From the NCBI GenBank assembly GCA_945883435.1, contig CAMCXK010000013.1, positions 1-48,991 on the forward strand: DNA of 48,991 bases, read 5' to 3'. Origin of the DNA: Chthoniobacter flavus. GTDB lineage: Bacteria; Verrucomicrobiota; Verrucomicrobiia; Chthoniobacterales; Terrimicrobiaceae. A model generated the notes under the pieces. It was given only the letters and a program-made list of their open reading frames with translations. It was not told where the DNA came from and searched no databases. Shown here in pieces: positions 23,365-33,000 of this stretch. The translations under genes were made by a program, and so were the position numbers. The first letter of the stretch is position 1. Every line of letters begins with the position of its first letter.

Positions 23365-24827
23365 AGGCGTTCGAGGGCGGGGAGCGAGTAGTGGTCGCGC
23401 AGGGTGTCGCGGTTTTTTTCAACCGACGCGGCGTCGAGGAAAAGAATCTTCGGATCCTCTTCGCACTCGATCCGGTGAAAACCGTTGACCGGCTTGGAAA
23501 GGGCCTTTGAGAGATCCTTCAGACTGCGGATTTCTTGGCCGTTGACCTTGGTGACGACCAGGTTTTCCAAATGCTCATACCCGATCGAATCGGCGGTTGG
23601 CAGAACCTGCGACAGAATCACGAGGCGTCCGCGGTCGCGGGGCAGGTCGTTTGGAAAAGCATCGTAGTGCACCAATCGCTGGGGTGCGGTGGAAGACCAG
23701 TTCGGCCCCCATTCGCGGAGATAGGCCCGGCTTAATTCGATAAACACCAGGCCTCCGGCCACGAGATAACCCGGCGGGGAATCCGAGTGGTGCGAGGGAA
23801 TCACACTTTTGTTGCGGTCCAGTGGACGCATCGTCACGGCCAGGTCCAATTTTTTCCCGTCGCGCAGGATCGTCACCGGCACCGCAGTGCTCGGCGGGGT
23901 GAGGGTGTTGGTGAGGTGGCTGAACGTGATCCGGCCATGGTCCGTGTCTTCGTAGTGGCCGTCTTGATCGAGGGGAATGCCATTGACAGCAAGGATGACA
24001 TCGCCTTTGCGAAGTCCCGCCGATTCGGCCGATGCGTGGGGAGTGATGTCGGTGAGCAGAACGCCCCCGGGTTCCTGAAGACGGAGATGGCGACGGAGTT
24101 GCGGGTCGCGAAGGTCGGAAAAGCTCATGCCGAGGCGGGGGAATCCCGCATAGCCCGGTTTGGCGGACTCCTCCAGAAACCGGCGAATGACGACGCCCGG
24201 CACGATATCGGCGGTCTGGTTGCGGGCGTCATAGCGCATCACCAGGCCAAGAAGGTGGCCGTCGCGCAAGAGGGGAATGGTGAAGCTGCCGTCGCGCTGC
24301 TGGAGGGGAAGTGCGGCCTTGTAGAGCAGAAAAACCGCGCCATCCACCGGGTAGGGGGCGGTGGCAACCGAGGTCAGGCGGGCTTGGGTCTTCGCCAGGC
24401 CGCCGTTGGCTTCGAATTGAACAGCCTCGGCAAGATCGCCCACGCGTGCGGGGCCATTGAGCGGGAGGGGCGTGGATTGACCGAGAAACTCCGGCTTGTC
24501 CGCACGGAGGACGGCCAGGTTGACCTCGTAATCGACCCGCTCGAGCGTGGCGGCCGATTTGTCTCCGGTGACAGGGTGCTCCAGTTCGATGAATGTGGAA
24601 TTCGCAACCAGTTCCGCGGTAACGAGCACGCGTTCGTTTTCCACAACAACCCCAACACCCCGTCGGTTGACGGGAGGTTTTTTGGACCAGGGTTGGAAAA
24701 AATCATAGGATTGGTTGTTGGACTGGACCCGGAACAAGGCATTCGAGGCAGAACCGGCAGGGGCCGGTGCGTCTTCGGCAAGGGCGATTCCGAAGAGGAG
24801 AAGAAAAATCAGGATAGGCAGCTTCAT
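23361..24827 (-). CDS. Deg-like pseudoprotease with PDZ domains
   Basis: The 488-residue exported protein (signal peptide KLPILIFLLLFGIALA) follows the overall layout of its upstream neighbour: trypsin-like domain, PDZ at about 230-330 (LLTDITPHASAESAGLRKGD) and a C-terminal module with YLVAGGLVFIELSRAY and VTKVNGQEIRSLKDL. The catalytic residues are gone. The TNAHVV motif reads VTAELVAN (His to Glu at 72), the Asp of DLAxL reads VNLAVL (Asn103), and GNSGG is replaced by DGSFT. It is therefore probably an inactive scaffold, regulator or binding partner of the active enzyme encoded just upstream, whose stop overlaps its ATG (ATGA). Confidence 0.8.
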   Translation of the reverse strand: MKLPILIFLLLFGIALAEDAPAPAGSASNALFRVQSNNQSYDFFQPWSKKPPVNRRGVGVVVENERVLVTAELVANSTFIELEHPVTGDKSAATLERVDYEVNLAVLRADKPEFLGQSTPLPLNGPARVGDLAEAVQFEANGGLAKTQARLTSVATAPYPVDGAVFLLYKAALPLQQRDGSFTIPLLRDGHLLGLVMRYDARNQTADIVPGVVIRRFLEESAKPGYAGFPRLGMSFSDLRDPQLRRHLRLQEPGGVLLTDITPHASAESAGLRKGDVILAVNGIPLDQDGHYEDTDHGRITFSHLTNTLTPPSTAVPVTILRDGKKLDLAVTMRPLDRNKSVIPSHHSDSPPGYLVAGGLVFIELSRAYLREWGPNWSSTAPQRLVHYDAFPNDLPRDRGRLVILSQVLPTADSIGYEHLENLVVTKVNGQEIRSLKDLSKALSKPVNGFHRIECEEDPKILFLDAASVEKNRDTLRDHYSLPALERL

Positions 24828-26260
24828 AGGTTTTTTTCCGAGGCGATGCCGTAACGTTGTTTGATCCGGGCCCGCGAGTCGGCAACCGCCTTGGCCTCCA
24901 GCACGAGCGGGCGTCCATTGCCCTCGAATTCGATAGTGTGGAATTCATGCTTTTCCTCCAAGGCCCGGGCAACGTCGGCGAGATCCCGCATCGCCTGTCC
25001 GTTGATTTTGGAAACGACTTCGTATCGGAAGTCCTCGGCGTAGCTGTTTACAGAGTCGGGAAGGATCGATCCCAGCACCGCCAACTCGGGTTTGGTGCGG
25101 TGAATGCCGTCTTCGATGAAGTATTCGAAAAGATACTTCAATTTTGCCGCGCCCGGGGAGTGGGCTTCCATGAAGTCTTTGTTCACGGGCTGGAAGACGA
25201 GGCCCCCGAAGACGAGGTAGCGGGGTTTTTCGTCGTAGAGATTGCTTTGCAAAACAAAAGGCCAGGGATTGGCGAGTGGCACGGTGACCTGCAGGGTCCG
25301 GTTGTCCCGCAGAAGTTCGATCGCCACCGAATCGCCTTTGAATTTGCGCTCCACGATCTCGGTGAACGGCACCCGGTCGCTGTCGAGGGGAATGCTTCCA
25401 TCACTCGAGATCGGGAGGCCATCGATCGAGAGAAGGACATCGCCCTCCCGGATATGGCCCTCGGAGGATCCTCCGGCGTAAACCCTGCCCACAAGCACCC
25501 CCCGGTCATCCTGGGTCACGCCCAGGGCCTTGCGGGCGGCGGGATTGAACAGTGGTTCGTAGGTGAGGGCGAGGTCCATGTAGCGGTCGTAGCGGCCGTC
25601 CTCGACATCCTGTAAAAAACGCAGCACGACCGGTGTTGGAATCATGTAGCCCACGTTTTGGGCCACATCGCCGCTGTATCCTTGGAATGCCACGCCGACC
25701 ACCTTGCCTTTTTGAAGGACCGGTCCACCGCTGTTGCCGGGATTGATGGCCGCATCGATTTGGATCGTCAGGTGGGAATCCATACCCGAGTGGGAGTAGG
25801 CTTGAAAGTCGATGCGCGAGACGATTCCCCGAGTGACCGACAACCGGGTTCCGCCGATCGGATAGCCGTAAACGGAAACCGTCGATTCGATCGCCGGGAT
25901 GCCTCCGAATTCCAGAGCGGTTGTGCCATTGAAAAACTCGGGCGCATCCACAGCGAGCATGGCCAGGTCGCAATCATGGGCGATGTGGAGGACGCGGGCC
26001 GAGTAGGGTCTGGAGTCGCCCTCCTTGGAAACGGTCAGGAAGCGGGCGTTGCTGACGACATGGGCATTGGTGAGGATGCGGTCTCCGGCGATCACGAATC
26101 CGGTGCCGACTCCGGATTCCACGCTTCCAGGATTCCACGGTGCCTTGTAATCGGGGGATTGGCCGGTTGCCTCGATCCGCACCAGGCTTTCCCCCACCAT
26201 CGAGGCGGGTGCCGCCACCGCCGCCCAGATCAAAAACACCGCCGCAAAAATTGGTCGCAT
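24824..26260 (-). CDS. Deg/HtrA-type periplasmic serine protease with PDZ domains (DEG9/10-like C-terminus)
   Basis: The 478-residue protein has a signal peptide (MRPIFAAVFLIWAAVAAPAS). Its intact triad is His67 in ILTNAHVV, Asp98 in HDCDLAML and Ser177 in NPGNSGGPVL. A PDZ domain is at about 225-310 (GGSSEGHIREGDVLLSIDGL). A C-terminal module has YLVFGGLVFQPVNKDF and a second PDZ-like segment (YEVVSKINGQAMRDLADV), an arrangement I associate with plant-type DEG9/DEG10 proteases. The ATG at 26260 is chosen; the frame continues upstream to 27592 only as shadow over spmAB. It is coupled to the pseudoprotease gene and probably acts in periplasmic protein quality control. Confidence 0.88.
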   Translation of the reverse strand: MRPIFAAVFLIWAAVAAPASMVGESLVRIEATGQSPDYKAPWNPGSVESGVGTGFVIAGDRILTNAHVVSNARFLTVSKEGDSRPYSARVLHIAHDCDLAMLAVDAPEFFNGTTALEFGGIPAIESTVSVYGYPIGGTRLSVTRGIVSRIDFQAYSHSGMDSHLTIQIDAAINPGNSGGPVLQKGKVVGVAFQGYSGDVAQNVGYMIPTPVVLRFLQDVEDGRYDRYMDLALTYEPLFNPAARKALGVTQDDRGVLVGRVYAGGSSEGHIREGDVLLSIDGLPISSDGSIPLDSDRVPFTEIVERKFKGDSVAIELLRDNRTLQVTVPLANPWPFVLQSNLYDEKPRYLVFGGLVFQPVNKDFMEAHSPGAAKLKYLFEYFIEDGIHRTKPELAVLGSILPDSVNSYAEDFRYEVVSKINGQAMRDLADVARALEEKHEFHTIEFEGNGRPLVLEAKAVADSRARIKQRYGIASEKNL

Positions 26261-26284
26261 CGCCCGCAAGGCTAACAAAGAAGC

Positions 26285-26302
26285 GGCCGGATGCAACCGG
26301 CC
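26285..26302. terminator. GC-rich hairpin between spmAB and the Deg protease gene
   Basis: GGCCGG at 26285-26290 pairs perfectly with CCGGCC at 26297-26302 around a 6-base loop, 8 bases beyond the spmAB stop. On the minus strand the stem is followed by a moderately T-rich tail (GCTTCTTTGTT). It could be an attenuating terminator that separates spmAB from the protease genes. The tail is too poor in T to be sure. Confidence 0.35.
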
Positions 26303-26310
26303 CCTCGACC

Positions 26311-27606
26311 TCAGGAGCCGAAAACCCAGCGGCAGATATAAATCGAGGCGGCGATGCCTGCGATATCGGCCACCAGTCCGGCCGGGACGGCGTGCCGGGT
26401 GCGCCGGACCGCCACCGAGCCGAAATAGACGGCAATCACATAAAACGTGGTTTCCGTGCTGCCCATGATCGTCGCGCCCATGCGGGAAAGGATGTGATCG
26501 GGACCCTGGGCCTGCACGAGTTCCGCAAAAATGCCGTTTGCCCCGCTTCCACTCAGCGGTCGCATGAGAGCCAAGGGCAGAAGCTCGGGAGGAAAATGAA
26601 TGGCCTGCATGAGCGGGGCCAGGAATCCGGTCAGCATCGACATGCCTCCCGAAGCGCGGAACATGGCCACTGCCACGATGATGGCCACGAGGTAGGGGAT
26701 GATGCGGAGCGAGACATCGAATCCCTCTTTGGCACCCTCCACGAACTCTTCGTAAACACGCAGCCCCCGCGCCGCCCCGTAGAGCGGGAAGAAGGACACC
26801 AGAAACGGAATCGCCAGCACGGAGACCGCCTCCACAGAACCTATCAAAAGCCCGCGGGAGGCGAATTCGCCTTGCAGCAGACGGAGGAAAAACCAGGCAA
26901 AGCATCCAACCAGTCCCAGAAGAGCCAGAAGCCACAGCGGGCGCATGCGGGCGGAATCCCCGCCCTGCCTGTCTGTGTCCTCCGCTGCCGGTGAGCTTGG
27001 TGGAATGGCGACCGGCGGCAGGGCGTAACAGGGGAGGCGCTCGAACAATTTCACAGCGGCCAGTCCGGCGATGGTCGAGCAACAGGTTGCGAAAAACGCC
27101 GTGCCAATGATGGTGGTGGGATTTTTCGATCCGGCGGCGGCCAGGATGGCGATGGTGGTGGCTGGAACCAACTGGATCGAACTCGTGTTGATGGCCAGAA
27201 ACGTGCACATGGCATTTGTCGCGGTTCCCGGTCGGGGATTCAGGCGTTCGAGTTCCTGCATGGCGCGCAATCCCAGCGGGGTGGCGGCGTTGCTCAACCC
27301 GAGCATATTGGCGGCCATGTTCAAAACCATGGAGCCCATGGCGGGATGGTCGGGCGGCACATCGGGGAAAAGGCGCACGAGAACCGGGCGCAACCAGCGG
27401 GCGAGGGCTGCCACAAGGCCTGCTTTTTCGGCGATCCTCATCAGGCCGAGCCACAGGGCCATCACTCCGGCGAGGGGCAGGGCGATCGACATCACGGCAT
27501 TCTTGCAGGCCTCGAAGGCTCCGTTCACAACCGCCGGGAGGGTGCTTTGAAAGCCCCCGATCAAGACGGCCGCAACAATCAATCCCAGCCAAATGACATT
27601 CAGCAT
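26311..27606 (-). CDS. Fused spore-maturation-like protein SpmA-SpmB (Gate/nucleoside-recognition domains)
   Basis: The 431-residue polytopic membrane protein joins an SpmA-like half (MLNVIWLGLIVAAVLIGG; NMAANMLGLSNAATPLGLRA) to an SpmB-like half (EEFVEGAKEGFDVSLRIIPY; RPLSGSGANGIFAELVQAQG; GSTETTFYVIAVYFG). In Bacillus these are separate genes needed for spore-core dehydration. Fused versions are widespread in Gram-negative non-spore-formers, where the function is unknown and a transport role is suspected. It ends with the helix of the Gate domain. It lies between the chalcone-isomerase-like gene (31-base gap) and the Deg gene (50-base gap). Confidence 0.88.
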   Translation of the reverse strand: MLNVIWLGLIVAAVLIGGFQSTLPAVVNGAFEACKNAVMSIALPLAGVMALWLGLMRIAEKAGLVAALARWLRPVLVRLFPDVPPDHPAMGSMVLNMAANMLGLSNAATPLGLRAMQELERLNPRPGTATNAMCTFLAINTSSIQLVPATTIAILAAAGSKNPTTIIGTAFFATCCSTIAGLAAVKLFERLPCYALPPVAIPPSSPAAEDTDRQGGDSARMRPLWLLALLGLVGCFAWFFLRLLQGEFASRGLLIGSVEAVSVLAIPFLVSFFPLYGAARGLRVYEEFVEGAKEGFDVSLRIIPYLVAIIVAVAMFRASGGMSMLTGFLAPLMQAIHFPPELLPLALMRPLSGSGANGIFAELVQAQGPDHILSRMGATIMGSTETTFYVIAVYFGSVAVRRTRHAVPAGLVADIAGIAASIYICRWVFGS

Positions 27607-27637
27607 AACGCGGGTGCTTTGAGATTCTGAAAGCGAT

Positions 27638-28225
27638 TCATTGATTGGCAGGGGAGGACAAAAGTGCTGTCTTCAATTCCGCAGAGACTGGCCGGGGGCC
27701 GAACCACAGGCTGAGAAAAGCCTTTTGAAAATCCCGCCCCGGGATGCGGCCGAGTTCGCGACCATTTTCGAGCATCACGGTTTCATCGTTTGCCAACCGC
27801 ACGGATTGGGTTCCGCGCGGTGCGATGGCGCCGAAGAGCGAGACGAAAAGATCCCGGTCGCGCGCAAACCCGGCGTAGCTGTGGGTGGCGCTGGATTGGA
27901 TTTGGGCGAGCCATGCCTGGCGCACCTGGGAAACGCCGACTCCCCGCAGGAAGGTGAAGGTGAATTCCATCGGTTCGCGCGATTCCATCGCCTCCGCGGG
28001 GGTGCGGAGAGGGACCGTCGAGTGCAGGGCGGCAACGTAGGCTTTGACGGGAACCACAAAGAGCATGACGGTCCGGACCCCCGCGCCGTTCAAGCGCAGC
28101 GTTTGGTCGTCGAGAGCGAGGGTTGGTGGAATCGACACCCCTTCCAAGCGGAGCGGAGCAGAGGCCATGGCCGCTCCAAGGTGCAGGATCATGGTCAAAA
28201 GAAAAGCGGCATTACCCGTGCGCAT
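27638..28225 (-). CDS. Exported chalcone-isomerase-like protein
   Basis: The 195-residue protein has a signal peptide (MRTGNAAFLLTMILHLGAA, cleavage near MASA). Its chalcone-isomerase-like domain has LRLNGAGVRTVMLFVVPVKAYVAAL (read in two parts), PMEFTFTFLRGVGVSQVR, LFVSLFGAIAP and RIPGRDFQKAFLSLWFGP. Bacterial members are periplasmic, and most lack demonstrated isomerase activity; ligand binding is suspected. Its ATG at 28225 overlaps the ftsY 3' end by 14 bases. A longer frame to 28729 is shadow over ftsY. Confidence 0.8.
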   Translation of the reverse strand: MRTGNAAFLLTMILHLGAAMASAPLRLEGVSIPPTLALDDQTLRLNGAGVRTVMLFVVPVKAYVAALHSTVPLRTPAEAMESREPMEFTFTFLRGVGVSQVRQAWLAQIQSSATHSYAGFARDRDLFVSLFGAIAPRGTQSVRLANDETVMLENGRELGRIPGRDFQKAFLSLWFGPRPVSAELKTALLSSPANQ

Positions 28226-29066
28226 CCAGCAATCCCTCCACAAAAACAATTGGGTCGAACGGACGGAAGTCGGATTCCCTTTCTCCAAATCCCGTGAAGC
28301 GGACGGGCAGTCCGAGTTCCTGTGCGATGGCCACGGCGATTCCCCCCCGGCCGCTGCCGTCGAGTTTGGTGACAACGACACCGGTGAGGCCGACCGCCTT
28401 GTGAAATTCCGTGGCCTGGACAAGAGCGTTCGAGCCCGTGGTGGCATCCACCACGATCCACTTTTCATGGGGGGCGGCGGGGTCCTGTTTCGACAGGGTG
28501 CGAGCGACTTTTCCGAGTTCCTGCATGAGGTTGCCCTTCGTGTGAAGCCGGCCGGCGGTATCGCAGAGAAGAAAGGGAATGCGGCGCCGGCGGGCGCTGT
28601 TCCAGGCATCGTGGCAGAGTGCCGCCGAGTCCCCCTGGTATTGACCCCGCACCACTTCGAACCCGAGCCGGGAGCCCCAGGACACGAGTTGTTCGATGGC
28701 GGCGGCGCGGAATGTGTCCGCCGCCGCAAGCAGGGGAGTATGGCCTTGTGATTTAAGCCAGAAGGCGAGTTTCGCGCAGGAGGTGGTCTTGCCGGTGCCG
28801 TTGACCCCCACCAGGAGGATCGTGAACGGGCCGTCGCCGGAGGGTTGGGGATCCCAGGCCGGCTGGGCGAGCGCGGCGAGAATTTCCTGCTTCAGGACTC
28901 CGCGCACATTGTCCGCGCTGACCTTGAGTCCCCCTTGGCGCAGGGCGGACAGAAGGCGATTGACCATTGGCACGCCGAGATCGGCACGGATGAGCACCTC
29001 CTCGACTTCGTCCCAATCCACGGGGCCGGAGGTGAGGCGGGAGACAAGGTTTTTAAAAAATCCCAT
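28212..29066 (-). CDS. ftsY: Signal recognition particle receptor FtsY
   Basis: The 284-residue SRP-type GTPase has an N domain (VDWDEVEEVLIRADLGVPMV) and a G domain with LLVGVNGTGKTTSCAKLA, DTFRAAAIEQL, LCDTAGRLHTKGNLM, TKLDGSGRGGIA and FTGFGERESDFRPFD. The acidic N-terminal A domain of E. coli FtsY is missing, as in many other phyla; a short basic MGFFKNLVSRL helix remains for membrane contact. It targets ribosomes making membrane proteins to the translocon. nusB ends 6 bases upstream. Confidence 0.95.
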   Translation of the reverse strand: MGFFKNLVSRLTSGPVDWDEVEEVLIRADLGVPMVNRLLSALRQGGLKVSADNVRGVLKQEILAALAQPAWDPQPSGDGPFTILLVGVNGTGKTTSCAKLAFWLKSQGHTPLLAAADTFRAAAIEQLVSWGSRLGFEVVRGQYQGDSAALCHDAWNSARRRRIPFLLCDTAGRLHTKGNLMQELGKVARTLSKQDPAAPHEKWIVVDATTGSNALVQATEFHKAVGLTGVVVTKLDGSGRGGIAVAIAQELGLPVRFTGFGERESDFRPFDPIVFVEGLLDAHG

Positions 29067-29072
29067 GACCGG

Positions 29073-29486
29073 TCAGGTTCCCGCCGCGCGCTGGCGGCGG
29101 ATGGCATCGAGGAGGCCGTTCACAAAACGGCCCGAGTCCTCGCTGCCGTATTTTTTGGCGATTTCAATGGCTTCATTGATCGCAACCGCCGGGGGAATGT
29201 CGTCCCGGTGGAGGATCTCATGGCAGGCCAGGCGCAGGATGTTGCGATCGACGGCCGAGAGGCGCTGAAAATCGAAATGGTGCGATGCTTTGGCGATCGT
29301 GGTGTCGACCTCCTCGCGATGAGCCGCCCAACCCGCCAGAAGCTCGTCGCAAAATTTTCGTCCACTGGGGCTCAACCCGCGAAGTTCGTAGAATTCGGCC
29401 AACCCCGATTCACAGGAACCGCCGTGGATGTCCTGCTGGTAAAGATACTGGACTGCCGCCTCGCGGGCATCACGCCGGACTCCCAT
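29073..29486 (-). CDS. nusB: Transcription antitermination factor NusB
   Basis: The 137-residue all-helical protein has RRDAREAAVQYLYQQD at the N-terminus (R.xAR..A.QxLYQ pattern), LSAVDRNILRLACHEIL and the C-terminal PPAVAINEAIEIAKKYG, SGRFVNGLLDAI. It binds BoxA RNA with NusE in ribosomal RNA antitermination. The ATG at 29486 is chosen; 21 upstream in-frame codons overlap ribH. ribH ends 4 bases upstream, a common ribH-nusB pairing in bacteria. Confidence 0.95.
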   Translation of the reverse strand: MGVRRDAREAAVQYLYQQDIHGGSCESGLAEFYELRGLSPSGRKFCDELLAGWAAHREEVDTTIAKASHHFDFQRLSAVDRNILRLACHEILHRDDIPPAVAINEAIEIAKKYGSEDSGRFVNGLLDAIRRQRAAGT

Positions 29487-29490
29487 GGCC

Positions 29491-29967
29491 TTAAAAGCCC
29501 TCCCGGATGACTTGGACCGCCGCAACCGCGGCCCGAGCCGCTTCGACACCCCTGTTGTGGGTCGATTCGAGGCAACGTTCCACCGCCTGTTGTTCGCTTT
29601 GCACCACGAGGATCTGGTGGATGACCGGAATGCCGAATTTCAGCGAAACATCCATGAGAGCCTGTGTGGCCGTGCGCGCGATCAAATCCGCATGAAGAGT
29701 GCCGCCTTCGCGCAGGACACCCAGAGCCACCACCACATCACAGGAGGGGGCTGCCATTTGCACCAGCAGCGGAATTTCAAAGGCCCCCGGCGGGCGCCAG
29801 ATCCTCACCCCGGCATCCGGGGCGAGAACAGCCAGTTCATCCACGCAATGGCGCAGGAGGGCATCGGTGAAGCGTTCGTTGAAGCGGCTGGCCACGAGGC
29901 CCACCCGGAGCGGACCGGCGTCACGCGGGGCGGGCTTGGGAAAATCACAGGACATGGCGTTTAGCAT
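29491..29967 (-). CDS. ribH: 6,7-dimethyl-8-ribityllumazine synthase
   Basis: The 158-residue protein has VGLVASRFNERFTDALL, WRPPGAFEIPLL, ALGVLREGGTLHADLI with the active-site His position, and HNRGVEAARAAVAAV. It condenses the ribityl-diaminouracil with dihydroxybutanone phosphate, the penultimate riboflavin step, in an icosahedral or pentameric assembly. Two starts are plausible (29967 and ATG 29955, 154 residues). A GTG at 30021 would overlap the SNF2 stop. The sequence is somewhat divergent (HQILVVQSEQQAVERC where most members have a GVLT-type strand), so activity should be close to but not identical with well-studied members. Confidence 0.88.
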   Translation of the reverse strand: MLNAMSCDFPKPAPRDAGPLRVGLVASRFNERFTDALLRHCVDELAVLAPDAGVRIWRPPGAFEIPLLVQMAAPSCDVVVALGVLREGGTLHADLIARTATQALMDVSLKFGIPVIHQILVVQSEQQAVERCLESTHNRGVEAARAAVAAVQVIREGF

Positions 29968-30017
29968 GGCGGGTTGGCGGTTCGGGGGCAAACCCAAGCT
30001 TGCACTGATAGCGCCCG

Positions 30018-33000
30018 TCACTCGATGTCGTCACCGCCGAGGAGAAACTGGAAATCCGAGAGGGTCAGGGCCTGGGCGAAATTCTCCTCGCCGAGGATGT
30101 CACGGGCGAGGTCTCCCTTTTGTTTTTGAAGCAAACGGATTTTCTCCTCGATTGAGTTCTTGGCCACGAGGCGATAGGCGAACACAGTGTTTTTCTGTCC
30201 AATGCGGTGGGTGCGGTCGATCGCCTGGGCTTCCACGGCGGGATTCCACCACGGGTCGAACAAAACCACATAGCTGGCCGCGGTGAGATTGAGCCCCGAT
30301 CCCCCGGCCTTGAGGCTGATGAGAAAGACCGCGGAACCGTCGTGGGACTGGAAGCTGTCGACGAGTTCGCCCCGGTTGTCGGTGCCGCCGTCGAGGCGGA
30401 AGGTCTTCCAGGAGCGCTCCGCGCATTCCGATCCGATGAGATCCAGCATCTCGAGGAATTGTGAGAAGACGACGACCTTCTGGCCTTCTTGCAAAAGGGG
30501 CTCGAGAAGGTCCAGCAGGGCGTCGAGTTTGGCCGAGGTGGTGGATTTTTCAAATCCCACGAGCTTCGGGTGGCAGCAAATCTGTCTCAGGCGGAGCAGG
30601 CTCGTGAGGATATTGAAGCGGAGCTTGTCGAGTTCCCGGGCGGTTTCGACTTTGAGCAACTGGGCGCGGGCCCTTTTGACCTCGGCCTGGTAAAGCGCGA
30701 GTTGGTCGTCCTCGAGTTCCACGATGAGATCCTCCTCGACACGCTCCGGCAGGTCTTTTGCCACTTCGGACTTTGTGCGGCGCAATAAAAACGGGCGGGT
30801 GCGGGCGGCCAGGCGGCGGCGTGCCAGCACATCGGATTGGCCGTCGAAATTGCGCGTGAATGCGGCGCGCGAGCCCAGAACGCCCGGCATCGCGAAGGCA
30901 AAGATCGACCAAAGGTCGAGAAGGCGGTTTTCCACCGGTGTGCCGGTCAGGGCGAGCCGGTGGGCGGCCGGGATGGTACACGCCGCCTTGGCGTTTTGGG
31001 AGGTCGGATTTTTGATCGCCTGGGCCTCGTCGAGAACCACGGCGGTCCAGCGGATGGCCCGGAGTTTCTCCTCGTGCGCGCGGAGTTGCCCGTAGTGGAT
31101 GACCAGAAGGTCGGCGGATCCATCCAGGCCCGATTGGCCGGTGGTGCCCTTCGTCCAGGTCTCCACACGCAGGTCCGGAAGAAAGCGGGCACATTCGGCG
31201 CGCCAGTTGTCCTGAACCGATTTGGGACAGACCACGAGGAATGGATGCTTTGCCAGGCCCTCGCCGCGCAGCCAGGCGAACCATGTCAACGTTTGCAGCG
31301 TCTTGCCGAGGCCCATGTCATCCGCCAAAACTCCGCCGAAGCCGTTTTTGGTGAGATAGGCGAGGAATTGAAATCCCTCGATCTGGTAGGGGCGGAGCGC
31401 GGCTTGAATCGTGTCCGGTGGAGGCGGGGCCACGCGGGTCTGGATCTCCTCGAGGCGTCGCCGGATGGTCGGCATCTGATCGGCCGGGAGAAGCGAGGAG
31501 GCTTTTTTGGCAAGGCCCGCGAGCTGCAGGGCGTGGAGTTGCTGCTTTTCGGTCGAGAAGTCCTGAACAGCGAGGCCGAGGTCGGCGATTTCCGCCAACT
31601 CGGCGTCGTTGATATCGAATTCGAGCTTCCTCCACCCGCGGCCCGCAAGGCGGATCCAGCGTCCTTTGGCTTTGAGCAAAAGCTGGATTTCCTCCGGTGT
31701 CAGGCTGGTGTCCGACACATCGAGGGCCACCGTGAGATCGAACCAGTCGATACCTTGAGGGGACTCGGTCACGTGGATTTTGACGCGGCCCGAGACAGCG
31801 CCCCCGAGGAACGGGGAGAGTTCGGGGTCGAGTTCCAGCGAGATCCCGTCGGGCCGGGCGGCGAGCCAGGCGGCGAAATGCCCGCCCCAGTCCTTTCCAT
31901 GAATGCGGCTTTGATGCCACATGCGGCCATCCTCATCGACGCGGTCGCGCCGCAGATCCCTTTGGCGGAGCCATTGGGCGGTGGCCTCGAGCGTGTCGGT
32001 TTCAAGGATCACAAAATCGCCCTGGGCGGCGGTTGCCGGCGTGGAGCGGTTGCGGAGCGATTCCCAGGAATCTCCATCCCAAAAGTGGGTGGTCGCCATC
32101 TCGGCACTGAATGCCTGGGCGGAGAGTTGCAGGTAGTCGGTGGTGCCATGCACGGGTGAATGCACCGCGAGGCGGATGCCGATGCCGGGACGCACCTTGC
32201 GAATGCGGTTGGCGAGGCGCGGCGGGAGGGAAACCCCCAAACGGGTGAGCGCGGCCACGCCCGGGTTGGTTTCGAGCGCCAATGCCGGAATTTTCTGGGG
32301 CCACGAGGAAAGCCGGCTTCCCGACGGCCAACTGCTGATCGGATAGGTTTCGAACGGAGTCACGTAAAGCATGGGAGCTCCGGGAAGGACGGCGATCGGC
32401 TTGCGGGGTTGGTGCCCGTGGGCATCCCTTAATTGCAATTCATAATCGCCCGTCGCATCGACGGGGTCCTGAAGATTCCACCGGAGGGGCTCGCTGTGGA
32501 CGGTCAGGGGCTTTCCATCCGGTGTGCGAACGAGATTTTCCAGCATTCCCGGACGGGTGGCGAGGCGGCTGAGCACGGACACGAGAACGCGGCTGAAGGG
32601 CGTTGCTTGTTCAAGATCCACTTGGTTGTAGTCGTTCATCCCCAGCCTGAGAATGACGCTGGCTTCGGGAGTGAGAAGCGACGACAACGGGTTTTCGCGG
32701 TTTGCGAGGAGATCGCGGAGGTATTTTGCCTTGGCCGGCACCAGCGGTCCACCCGGGGATTCCTCCACGAGGATCGATGCCCCCTCGTCGCCGAGTTGAA
32801 TGCGGAGCTCGAGGGGTTGAAGGGCGAGTTCCATATCGCCTTTGGCCCATTCCTCCAAACGGGACCGCCACTCGCGGGCCGCGGCCTCGGCATTAATGAC
32901 GCCCCGCATGCGTTGGACGATTGTTGAATCAAGAGCCTCGGGAATGGGGTTCGGAAGCGAGGCATTGCAGAGCTTCGCGGCATGGTCCAGGCAAACCAGA

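Noticed and set aside
24824..27592. 922-codon minus-strand frame that appears to extend the Deg protease upstream
   Set aside because: The first 444 codons read spmAB out of frame. The protease signal peptide begins at 26260.
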